From Candidatus Didemnitutus sp. (GTDB lineage Bacteria > Verrucomicrobiota > Verrucomicrobiia > Opitutales > Opitutaceae): a DNA stretch of 64,000 bases. Positions 1 to 12,000 of the stretch are shown one piece after another. The position numbers and the translations under genes are program-made. The DNA lies in assembly GCA_019634575.1 (NCBI GenBank), contig JAHCAY010000001.1, positions 2,480,001 through 2,544,000 of the forward strand. The letters run 5' to 3'. Position 1 is the first letter of the stretch, and the number at the start of each line of letters is the position of its first letter. The notes beneath the pieces were generated by a model that was not told where the DNA came from, made no database searches, and worked only from the letters and a program-made list of their open reading frames with translations.

Positions 1-3000
1 GGTTTGCGTCGGCGTGCCGGAGATGACGCCGCTGGCGGTGGCGAGCGTGAGGCCGGCGGGCAGGCCGGTGGCGCCGAAGGTCGCGGCGGTGGCGTTCGTG
101 TTGATCTGGTAGAGGAACGGAGCGCCGGCGACGGCGAAGGCGGAGAGCGGGCCTTGGATGACGGGCGCGAGCGGGTTGACGGTCAGTGCGACGACGTTGC
201 TGACGATGGTGCCGGAGGCGTTGGTGACGGCGACGGAGATCTGGCCGGCGTCGTTCGGGTGCAGGTTGGTGAACGAGAGCGTCGAGCTGGTCGCGCCGGG
301 GAGATCGAGGCCGTTGCGGCGCCACTGGTAGGTCGGCGTGGGCGTGCCGGTGGCGGTGACGCTGAACGCGGCGCTGCCGCCGACGAGGGCGGTTTGCGGG
401 GTGGGCTGGCCGGTGATGGCGACGGCGACGTTGAGCGAGAGCGTGTAGGGCGAGCTGGTGGCGGAGCCGAAGGCGTTGGTCGCGGTGACGCGGTAGACGC
501 CGGCGTCGGCGCCGGTGGCGGAGGCGAAGGTGAGCACCGGCGAGTTGGGGCCGGCGTAGGCGCCGTTGTCCTTCGTCCAGGTGTAGGTGACGGGGAGAGG
601 CGAGTTGCCGACGGCGAACTTGAGGGTGACGGGCGAATTCGCGGGGGCGTTGATCGTGCCGCCACCGGCGATCTCGGGCGTGCCGGCGGTGAGGATGGTG
701 CCGAAGTTGCCGACGCCGACGACTTCGCCGGCGAAGATGACGTTATCGTTCAGCTGATCGGCGGCGCCGGTGGTGCGGCCGGTCCAGGTAACGCCGTCGG
801 TGGAGGTGAAGTAGGCGTTGGAGCCGCCGGTGGCGATGAAGGCGCCGTTGAGGTAGTTGACGCTGGTGAGGTTGAAGACGCCGAGCTGCTTGGCGGTCCA
901 GGTGGTGGCGTCGCTCGAGGTGACGACCGTGCCGGTGTTGCCGACGGCGACCCAGGTGCCGTTGCCGAAGGCGACGTCGTTGAGCTGGGAGGTGGTGCCG
1001 GAGGTGCGGAGCGTCCAGGTGGTGGCATCGGCGGAGCTGAGAATCGTGCCGCCGCTGCCGACGACGACGTGGAGGCTGCCCGAGACGGCGACCTTGCGGA
1101 GGTTTTGCGAGGTGCCGGTGGTCTGGCGGGTCCAGGTGAAGGTGGCGCCGTCCGCCGCGGTGAAGATGCCGCCGCCGCCGCCGGCGACGATCCAGCGGGA
1201 GACGAGCGGCGAGTAGCGCACGCCGTTGAGGCCGGTGGTGCCGAGGACGGCGCTGAGGCTGTGCCAGGTCCAGGTGGCGCCCTCGTCGGTCGAGGTCATG
1301 ATGGAGCCGCTGTTGCCGACGGCCATGAACTTGCCGAGTGTGTAGTGAACGTCGTTCAGCTGGTTCGTGTTCGCGGTGGTGCGGTTCGTCCACGTGGCCT
1401 TGTCGGTCGAGCTGAGGATCGTGCCGAACGCGCCGACGGTGACGACGGTGTTGGAAGAAGCGCTAACGCCCAGGAGGTGGTTGTTCTGCGTGGGGCCGCC
1501 GGTGAGGATCGACCAGTTCTCGGAGTCGGGGGACGTGAGGATGACGCGGCCGCTGTTACCGCTCTGGCCGGCGATGACGTAGCGGCCGTTGCCGTAGGCG
1601 GTGTTTTGCAGGTTGCTCTGGTTGCCGGCGGCGCTGCGCGGGGTCCAGACGAGGCCGTCGGGCGAGGTGAGGATGGTGCCGAAGGAGCCGACGGCGACGA
1701 AGCGGCCGTTGACGAAGTTGACGCCGAGGAGCTGGTTGGTGGTGCCGGATTGGGCGAGGGTCCAATTGGTGCCGTCGGGCGAGGTGACGATGGCACCGTC
1801 GGCGCCAACCGCGACGAGGCGGCTGGCTCCGTAGGCGAGGCCCTGGAGGCTGGCGGCGGGCGTGGCGACGGAGGTCCAGGTGGCGCCGTCGGTGCTGGAG
1901 AAGACGCGACCGCTGGCCCCGCTGACCGCCCAGAATTTATTCAGGGTGAACGTGGCGCCGAAGACGGTATCGGTGGCGCCGTTGCCGAGGTTGCCGATGG
2001 TCCAGTTGAGGCCGCCGTCGGTGGAGACCGCGGTGACGCCGCCGACGCCGAGAGCGACGATGCGGCCGTTGCCGGCGACCATGTCCTGCAAGGATGTCTG
2101 TCCGCCGTTGATGCCGGTGGTGCGCGGAGTCCAGACGACGGCATCGAGGGAGGTGAAGATGGCGTTGAGGCTGGCCATGGCGACGTAGCGGCCGGCGGTG
2201 TATTGGAAGTTGAACAGGTTGTTCTGCGCGGGGACTTGGCGGGTGGTCCAGTTCAGGCCGTCGGGCGAGACCATGAAGGTGCCGCGAATGCCGCCGAGGA
2301 GGAACTGGCCGTTGAGGTAGGCGACGCGCGTGGCGCCGTTGCCGGTGGGCGTGGGGTTGCGCCAGCGCCAGCCGCCTTCGGGCGTGATCCAGAAGGTTTC
2401 CTCCGGGCTGGTGACGGTGCCGACGGAATTCGAAGCGGTGACCGAATAGGCGCCGGCGTGGGCGGATTGCCAGTTGGGCAGGTAGTAGGTCGGGCCGGTG
2501 GCGCCGGGGATGGGGGTGCCGTTGAAGTTCCACTGGTAACTCACCGGGCTGCTGCCGGCGATGACGCCGGTCTGCAGGTAGGAACTGCTGCCGGCGGGGA
2601 GCACGTAGCCGCCGGCGCCGAAGATGGAGGAGATGTTGCCGATCGTGCCGAAGACCGGAGCCGAGGGCGTGGTGGTGACCACGGCGGCGGCGGAGGTGAC
2701 GGTCTGGCCGTTGAGGGTGACGGCGACGGTGTAGGAACCGGCCGCGGCGACGTCGGAATAGCTGCTGCTGGTCGCGCCGTCGATGGCGACACCGTCCTTG
2801 AACCACTGGTAGGTCGGCGTGCCGGCGGTCGTGCCGGAGAGGCCGACGGAGAGCGTGATGCCGGAGCCTTCGGCGGCGGTGACGCTGACGGGCTGCGTGG
2901 CGATGACCGGGCCGGGGGCGGGCGAGATCACCTGGACATAGTCGTCGGCCCAGACGGCGGCGGCGGGGATGCTGACGAGTTCGGCTCCGCCGCGGAGGCC

Positions 3001-6000
3001 AATGCGGATCGCGCCGGCGCGATTGAGGGCCCAGGTGCTGAGGACGTTGAACGTGCCGACGGTGGCGAAGCTGCTGCCGCCCGAAGAGACGGAGGAGGTG
3101 AGCACGCCGGTGCCGGCATCGTAATCGAAGCGGAGCAGCGCGCTCTTGTTGGCGAGCGTGGTCACGCCGGCCGCGGCGGCGGCGGCGCCGTTGGTCGTCG
3201 TCTGCATGTAGCGTTCGAAGCGCGGCGTGCCGGCGTCGTTGCGGTAACGGAAGACGACGCGGTGATAGTCGTTGGCGTCGACCGTGTTGGTGGCGACGAG
3301 CGAGAAACCGGTTTCGCGGACGGAGCCGGCGCCGAGCATGTTGGCGAGCGCGCTGGGGTTCATCGCGGTGCGGACGGCGACGGACCAGTTGCGGTCGAGG
3401 GGAAGCGTGTCGGCGCGATCGGCTTGGCGATAAACCACCGGAGGCAAGCTGTTGGGCGTGGCGAACTCGAGGCGGTCGTTGATGTTGAACGCCGTGTCGG
3501 TGTCGGGGATGCTGGTGAGCGGCGTCGAATTCCACGCGGCGGAGAGGCCGGTGCCAGTGAACGTGTCGGTGGCGCTGGCGCCGCCGGCGGGGACGGTGAG
3601 CAGCGCGACGGCTTCGGTGCGTGAGTAGTCGAGGGCGCCGCCTTGGGCGAAGCCGACGGTGTAGACGCCGGCGAGGGTTTGATTGGCGAGCGTCGCGGCG
3701 GTGGCGCCGGCGAGGTCGACGCCATCGCGGCGCCATTGTTGCGTGACGGCGGGGTTGAGCGCGCCGTTCGGCACGACGCTGAGCGAGACGCTCTGGCCGG
3801 AGCCGACCACGGCGGCGCTGGGCTGCGGCGCGACGCTGAGCGAGTAGTTGAGCACGAAGGCGCCGCGCGTGCTGGTGTTGCTGGCCACGGCGACGTAGTA
3901 GGTGGTGCCGACGGTGACCGGGAACGTGATCTGGCTGGCGGTGCTGCCGGCGGTGTCGTTGTTCTGGACGAGGAAGGCCAGGTTGTTCACGGCGCTGCCG
4001 GTGTAGGCGGCGAGGACGGTGTCGAACGAGCTGCCGATGGTGTCGAAGGTGACGACGCCGTTGGCGACGGGGCGATACGCATACCAGAGCGAGGAGGCGG
4101 CGTTGAAGGTGCTGCTGAAGTGCGTGGGTTCGCCGGTCTCGCCGGTGGCGGTGGAGTTGTTGCCGGAGACGGTGCCGCTGGTGCCGGTGAGCGCGGTGGC
4201 GTTGGCGAAGTTGTCGTTCGCCTCGGCGGCGCCGATGGTGAGGGTGACGGAGTTGGAGACGGCGACCGAACTGCCGGAGCTGGCGCGGACGGCGTAGCTG
4301 CCGGCGTCGCCGAGCGTGACGCTGGAGAGGGTGAGCGTCGCGGCGGTGGCGCCGGAGATGTTGCCGCCGTTGACGAGGTCGACGCCGTTCCGCGTCCACT
4401 GATACGTGATGCCGCTGAGGCCGGTGGCGGCGGCGGTGAAGGTCACGTTCGCGCCGGTGGCGGCGGTCTGGTTCGCGGGTTGCGTCGTGAAGCTGATCAC
4501 GGGCGCGGTGACGGCGCGGCGGATGATGCCGTTGTTGGAGTCGACGAAGGTGATCGTGCCGTCGGCGGCGACGCTGAGGCCGGTGACCGAGTCGACGCGG
4601 GCGGCGCCGCCCGAGGCGTCGAGGAATCCGGAGGTGAACACCGAGCCGAGCAACGTGGTGACGACGCCGGTCGTGGGATCGATGCGGTAGATGCATCCGC
4701 CGCTGCCGACGTAGAGGTTGCCGTCGCCGCCGAGCGTGAGCGATTGCAGCGAACCGAGGCGGGCGCCGAGCGGGCCGCCGTCGATATTGCTGAGCGAGCT
4801 GTAGGTGCCGGTGAGGGTCGTGACGTTGCCGGCGGAATCGATCTTGCGGATGTTGCCGGAATTTTGGGCGACAAAGATGTTGCCGGAGGCATCGACCGCG
4901 ATGCCGCGCGGGTTGGCGAAGCGCACCGGGCTGGAGGCGGCGCCGCCGGCGAGACTGCCGTCGACGTTGCCGGAGGAATTGGCCACGCCGGCAATGGTGG
5001 TGACGGTGCCGTCGGACGTCACTTTGCGGATGATGTGATTGAAGTCGTCGGCGACGTAGAGGTCGCCGTTGGCGGCGAAGGCGAGCGCGCCGAACGAGCC
5101 GAAGCGGGCGACGGTGCCGACACCGTCGGTGGAGCCGGTGGAGCCGGCGTTCGAGCCGACAAACGCCGCGACGGTGCCGTCGGGGGCGACTTTGCGGATG
5201 CTGCCGGAGTCGAAGACGTAGATGTCGCCGGTGCTCGGGTGGCGGGCGAGGCCGCGCGGACCGCCGTAGCGGGCGGTGGCGGCGGAGCCGTCGACCATCG
5301 CAAAGGTGGAGGTGGAGACGATGCCCGAGAACGTGGTGACGACGCCGGCGGGCGTCACTTTGCGCAGGACGCGGTTGCTGTAGTCGCTGACGATGAAGTT
5401 GCCGCTGCCGTCGCCGACGACGCCGATGGGCAGGAAGAAGCGCGCGGCGGTGCCGGTGCCATCGGCGCTGCCGGGCGGCAGGCCGGCCAGGGTCGAGACG
5501 TCGCCGGCGGTGCCGAAGGAGCGGATGGTGTTCGAGCTCATGTCGGTGATCGCGAAATGGGCGTTGCCCATCCAGGCGATGCCGCGCGGGAAATTGAAAC
5601 GGGCGTTCGTGCCCGCGCCGCTGTCGGCGAAGCCGATTTGGAAGGGCGAGCCGGCGACGGTGGTGACAGTCAGGTCCGTGGCGATGCGACGGATGGTGTA
5701 GGGTCCGTCAACGACGTAGGCGACGCCGGTGCCAGGATCGAGGGCGATGTCCCAAGGCGAACTGAGGCGCGCGGCGGTGCCAACGGCGTCGGTCGTGCCA
5801 CTGAAATTATTGGGCGGCGGCGAGCCGACGAGCGTGGTGAGGTTGCCGGAGGCGTCGGCGAGGCGGAGGGCGGAGTTGGTGCCGTCCAAGATGAGCAGCG
5901 TGCCGTCGGACTTGAGCGCGAGGCCGCGCGGGTTGTTGAGGCGACCGGTGCCGACGGCGCCGTCGGCGTAGCCGAAGACGCCGAGTGTGCCGGCGTAGGT

Positions 6001-9000
6001 GGTGACGACGCCGGCGGGAGTGATCTTGCGGATGGCGTGGTTGCCGGTGTCCGAGACGTAGAGGTTGCCGGAGCTGTCGATGACGCCGCGCGCCAGGTTG
6101 TTGAAGCGGGCGGAGGTGCCGGTGCCGTCGGCGGCGCCGAACGTGGTGGAGCCGGCGAAGGTGGAGACGTTGCCGCCGGAGATTTTTCGAATCAGGCTGG
6201 GCTGGAGCACGTAGATGTCGCCGTTGGCCGCGACGATGACGCCGGTCGGGTTGCTGAAGCGGGCGACGGCGAGGGTGCCGTCGGTGATGGTGTTGGCCCC
6301 GGCGAGTCCGGCGAAGGTGGTGACGACGCCGGCGGGCGTGACCTTGCGGATGGTGTGATTGCTCGAATCGGCGACGTAGACGTTGCCCGCCGCGTCGGAG
6401 GCGGCGCCTTGCGGGAAGGCGAAGCGGGCGGCGGAGCCGGTGCCGTCGGCGGAGCCGCGGGTGCTGAGGCCGGCGAAGGTCGACGTGGCGTAAGCGGGGT
6501 TGCCGCCGGTGAGGGTGGCGGTGGCGCTGGTGACGGAGCCGCCGTTCGTGGAGGTGACGACGACGGTGTAGGCCGCACTGGCACCGCTGGCGGGAGCGCT
6601 GACCGTGAGGGTGTGGCTGGTGGCGGAGGTATTGGAGGTCGAGAACAGGTTGCCGTTTTGATACCACTTGTAGCTGGTGATCGTGCTGCCGGAGGGCGGC
6701 GTGGCGGCCACGGTGAGCGCGACGAAGTAGCCGTTGTAAACGGTCTGGCTGAGCGGCTGGGCCGTGATCGTGGGCGCGGGGGCGAGCGGGGTGACGGTGA
6801 CGACGGCGACGGCGCTGGTGGCGCTGCCGTTGGCGTTGGTGACGACGACGGCGTAGTTGCCGGCCTGGCCGGCGGTGACGTTGGTCAGCACGAGCGCGGC
6901 GGAGGTGGCGCTGTCGATCGGGGTGCCGTTGCGCTGCCATTGGTAGGTGAGCGGCAGGCTGCTGCTGGCCTGCACGGTCAGGGTCGTGGCGCCGCCTTCG
7001 AGGACGGTGACGGACTTGGGCGCGACGTCGATGGCGGGGAGGTTGGAAACGGTGAGGACGATGGCGGTGGTCTGCGTGGTGCCGGCGGAGTTGGTGGCGG
7101 TGAGCACGTAGGTGCCGGCGGTCGCGGAGGTGACTTTGCCGAGGTCGAGGAACGGCTGGTTGCCGCCGGTGAGGGCGGTGCCGTTGCGGGTCCAGGAGTA
7201 GGTCATGTCGCCGCCGCCGAAGACGCCGGCGAAGAGTTGCACGGTCTGGCCTTCGTTCACGGTGCGGCTGGCGGATTGGCCGATGATGGCGGGAGCGGTG
7301 GCGGTGAGCGGCACGCGCTTGTAGCCGGTGGGGCGGAGATCGCCGGCGCCCATGACGGGGCCGAGGATGTGGAGCCAGCCGTTGCCCGAGGCGAAGAGGA
7401 CGCCGGTGCCGAGCGGATCGACGATTTGCACGCCGGGCGCCCAGGCGGCGTCGAAGGCGCCGGTGGCATCGAGGCGGGCGAGGCCGGCGGCGGCGGTGCC
7501 GTTGACGGAGTCGAAGCGGCCGGCGAGGTAGAGGCGGGCGCTGTCGTCGAGGCCGAGGCCGGAGATGCGCGCCGGCAGGCCGGTGGAGTTGGTGTAGCCG
7601 AGGGTGAGGTCGGCGACGGTGGCGTCGACGGCACCGGTCGCGGTCAACTTGACGAGCGAGCGGGAGACGCCGCCGACGGTGAGGCGGCCGGCGACGTAGG
7701 CGGAGCCGTCGGGGAGCACGCGGAGGCGGTAGCCGGTGGCGGAGTAGTTGGTGACGGGGTATTGGGCGGACGTGTTCGTCACCGGATCGTAGAGGAACGA
7801 GGTGAAGCCGGCGCTGACGGTCGCGGTGCCGAGGGCGACGGGGGTGTAGTTGGTGTCCGGATTGCCGTTGGGCAGGTAGCGGCGGAGCGAGACGTTGCCG
7901 TCGCGGCCGGCGACGAGGGTGAAGAACGAGCCGTCACCGGCGACCTGGAGATCGTTGATCTGGCCGTATTCGATGTTGGTGATGGCGTTGCTGCCGTTGC
8001 GCGTGATGAGCGTGAAGGCGCTGAAGTCGCCGAAGCTGGTCGGGGTGGCGGAGCCGTCGGGGTTGTAGCGGCGGATCCAGGCGCTGTTGCCCTGGTTGAT
8101 GATGTCGGTGACGGTGGGGCCGGCGCGCCAGAGCAGGAGGCCGCCATCGGGGGCCGGCGCGTAGTTCCATGTGGAGGGATTCGGCTCGGCGAGTTCCCAG
8201 CCGGCGCGGGTGGTGCCGTCGGGGTTGAAGCGCTTGACTTGCGGGGCGCTGCTGCCGGCGCCGGTGAGGGGGTCGCCGAGCTCGGCGCGAACGACGCCGA
8301 AGCTGCGATCGGGCCAGCGGAAGACCGTGGCCCACGGGTTGGTGAAGATGACGCCGGGGTCGTGGAAGGCGGTGGCATCGCCGGCGAGCACGCCGTTGGT
8401 GCCGAAGAGCGCGGTGCCGGGCTGCACGGTGCCGCCGAAGTGATCGAAGTTGCCGGCGGTGAGGAGGCGTCCGTCGGCGAGGAGGATGGCGTCGTCCGGC
8501 GTGCGGGTGGTGCCGAAGCCGCCGGCGTTGAAGCCGGAGAGGGGCGCGCCGGTGGAAGTGAGGGCGAGGATGTTACCGGCAACGTCGTTTAGGTCGGGGA
8601 CGTAGAGGTTGCCGGTGGTCGGGCTGACCATGAGCCAGAAGAGCTCCTTGGAATAGCCGGTGTTGTTCGCGGCCCAGGTGTTGTCGAGGGTGCCGTTGGC
8701 GTTGAAGCGCATCACGCGGTCGACGGTGAGGTAGAACTTGTCGCCGGCGGTCAGCTCGATCCAGCGGGCGTAGACGCCGACGGCGGTATTGACCGGCGTC
8801 TCGCCGCGGAGAGGTTGGGCGAAGGTGGTGTCGAAGGTGTCGTCGAGGTTGAAGCGGATCGCGAGGATCGGGTTGGAGCTGATGTTGCCGCGGATGGTGT
8901 AGGCGAAGCGGCCGACGATCACGGGGCGACCGTCGCTCTGGAACGCGATGGCGCGGCCCACGGTGCTGGGGCTCCAGCCGGCGGGCATCGTGGCAGGGTC

Positions 9001-12000
9001 GGCGAAGGAATCGAGGACGCCGGTCGAGCTGACGCGGGCGACGCCGCGGCGGACGGTGCCATTCACCGATTGGAAACTGCCGAGGAGGTAGATGCGGCCC
9101 TGCGCGTCGGTCTTGGGCGGGGAGAACACGCTGCCGGTGGCGCCGAGGTCGACGGGGGCGAAGGTGTTGTCGAGGGCGCCGTTGGCAGCGATGCGGTAGA
9201 CGGTGAGGTTGGTGGCGATGACCATGCCCGGGACCGAGCCGTCGCTGACGCCGTCGGTGGCGGCGAGGAGGAGCTTGCCGTCGGACTGCAGGTGCATGAA
9301 GCGGATCGAGCGGCTGAAGCGCGGGGCGGAGAAGGTGTTGTCGAGCGAGCCGTCGGTGTTGAGGCGGATGACGGTGGCGCCTTCGCCGGAGGCTTGGTTG
9401 GTGGCGATGACGAGTTTGCCATCGGGCTGCACGCAGAGGTAGAGCGGCGAGCCGAGTTTCTCGTCCCACACGAACGTCGGGTCGACGGCGCCGGTGGCCT
9501 CATTGAAGCGAGCGAGGCTGCCGACGTGCACACCGCCAACGACGTCCTGGGCGCGGCCATAGACGTTCCACATCGCGTAGAAGCGGCCCTGGCCGTCGGA
9601 GATGAGTCGGCTGGGGGCGAAGAACGACTCGCTGTCCTCCCAGAAGGCGGGCGCGGTGCCGATCGACGAGACGGCGAGGCGCGCGTCGGAGCTGATGACG
9701 GTGCCGGAGGCGTTGGCGACTTCGACGCGGTAGTCGCCGGCGTCGTCGGTGGTCACGCTGGAGAGCGTCAACGTCGCCGCAGTGGCGGCGGCGAGCGGCT
9801 GGTTGTTGCGGAACCACTGGTAACTGAGCGGCGCGGTGCCGGCCGCACCAACGGTGAAGGTGAACGAGCCGCCGGCCTTGGCGAGGCCGCCGGCGGGTTG
9901 CTGGGTGATCGTCGGCTTGCCGGCCACGACGAGGACGGTGACGGTGTTGGTCGCGGTGGCGCCGGTGGCGCGGCCGGTGGCGGTGACGGTGTAGGTGCCG
10001 GCCTGATCGGCGGCGACTTGCGAGAGGTTGAGGCTGGCGCCGGTGGCGCCGACGATCGCGCTGCCGTTGAAGCTCCACTGGTAGGTGAGGTCCTCGGAGG
10101 AGGTGATCGGCGCGGCGAGCGTGATGCTCTGGCCGACGCGGGCGGGGATGATCACTTGGGAGCCGGCGGTCGGGCCGGGGCGCGCGAGGGATTTGGTGGC
10201 GCGATAGATCGAGGTGCCGCCGGAGGTGTAGAGGCGGCCGCCGAGATCGGCGAGCGTGCCGGCGATGAATTCCGAGGTGGGCAACTCGGTGCGGACCCAA
10301 GTTTCGCCGTCGTAGGAATAGTTGAGGCCGGAGCGCGACTCGTCGCCGGTGCGTTGCGTGGTGGCGTAGAAGGTGCCGGATTGGATGCCGCCGCCGATCA
10401 TCGTGCCGAGAGTGCCCCAGTCGCCGCCGAAGCCGTCGTTCGGATTGGAAGTGGCGGAGTGGAGGACGCGTCCGGTGGTGAGCAGGAGATGGAATTGGCC
10501 GTCGCGGAACAGCACTTGGCGAACGCTGGAAACGAAACCACCGATGGGTTCCGTGACGAGGACGGTGCGGTTGAAGTTCACCAAGTCGCTCGAGTAGACG
10601 ACGGCGCATTCGCTGACGCCGCTGATGCTGGCGGCGGCCTGGCCGAAGACGTAGTAGCCGGCGCCGTAGGCGACGGAGAGCGTGCTGCCGGCGTTGGTGC
10701 CCAGTGAGCGGCGGGCCCAGGTGGCGCCGTCGTCGCTGGAGACGAGCACGAAGGATGAGGTGGCGGCGAGGAGCTGGCCGTTGGCGCTGAGGAGGTCGTT
10801 GATCGGCGCGGTGGTGAGGGTGGAGTCGTTGGCGATGCGCACCTGCCAGGTCACGCCGTCGGCGGAGGAGACGATGGTGCCGGCGTTGCCGGCGGCGAAG
10901 AGCTGGCCGTTGTGCACGGTGATGCAGGTCAGGGCGGTCGAGACCGGCGTGGTGCGGTTGACGACGGTGTTGCCGGAGGTCTCGGTGATGGTGCCGTTGC
11001 TGCCGGTGGTGTAGATCTTGCCGTTGAAGGCGACGGACTCGTTGTAGACGGCGTTGCGCGCGATGCCGGTCGTGACGGAGTCGAGGCGCGTGAAGGTGCC
11101 GCTCGCGTAGCGGTAGAGCGCGCCGCCGCTGCCGGGGAGGTAGACGGCACCGGCGGGGCCGGCCACGGCGTCGGCGAACGTGACCGGTTCGGGGTTGTTG
11201 GTGAAGGTCCAGTTGATGCCGTCCGCGGACGTGCCGAAGCGGGAGCCGCCGAGGTAGAATTGGCCGTTGGCGAAGGTGGAGCCGACGAAGGTGTCGGTGG
11301 TGTTGCCGGAGGTGATTTCGGCCCAGTTGGTGCCGCCGTTGGTGGAGTAGGCGATGCGGCCGGCGTTGGCGGCGGCCACCCAGCGGCCGTTGCCGTAGGC
11401 GGCGGTGCGGTAGGGGGTGTTGGAGGCGCCGCTGAAGACCAGCGTCCAGTTCGTGCCGTCGGTGGAGGTGAAAATCGCGCCGCGAATCAGGTTGTTCTGG
11501 GTGACGGTGCCCGTGGCCACAAACCGGCCGGCGTCGTAGTCGAGGCCGCTGATCGACAGGCCGACCGTGGCCGGCTGGATGCGGTTGCCGCGCGTCCAGG
11601 CGAGACCGTCGGGCGAGCTCCAAATGTAGCCGTTGGCGGTGATGGCGGTGAAGCGGCTGCCGTTCCACACGAGGCCGAACATGCCGCCCTCGTTGTCGGG
11701 TGCGGTCTTGCGCCAAGTGCGGTGGACGAGGCTCCAGGTCGCGCCGTGGTCGGCGGAGCGCCAGACTTGGGTGTTGGAAACCGCGACGACCACGCCGCCG
11801 CCGTTGGTGGCGATGGAGAAGAGGTCCGCCGCGGTGGAAAATTGCTGGAACGTCCAGTTCGTGCCGTCGGCCGAGCGGCCGATGGTGCCGTTCGAGCCGG
11901 TGACGAGATGATGCGTGCCGGTGTAGACGTATTTCTGCAGGCCGGAGTTGAACGGCGTGGGCGTGACGAGATTCCAGCCGAGGTCCGCCGTATAGCCGGC

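Noticed and set aside
1937..11716. Long minus-strand Arg/His-rich frames (for example 1937-4696, 9500-11716)
   Set aside because: Wrong-phase shadows of the giant gene; they have no hydrophobic core and no known domain.
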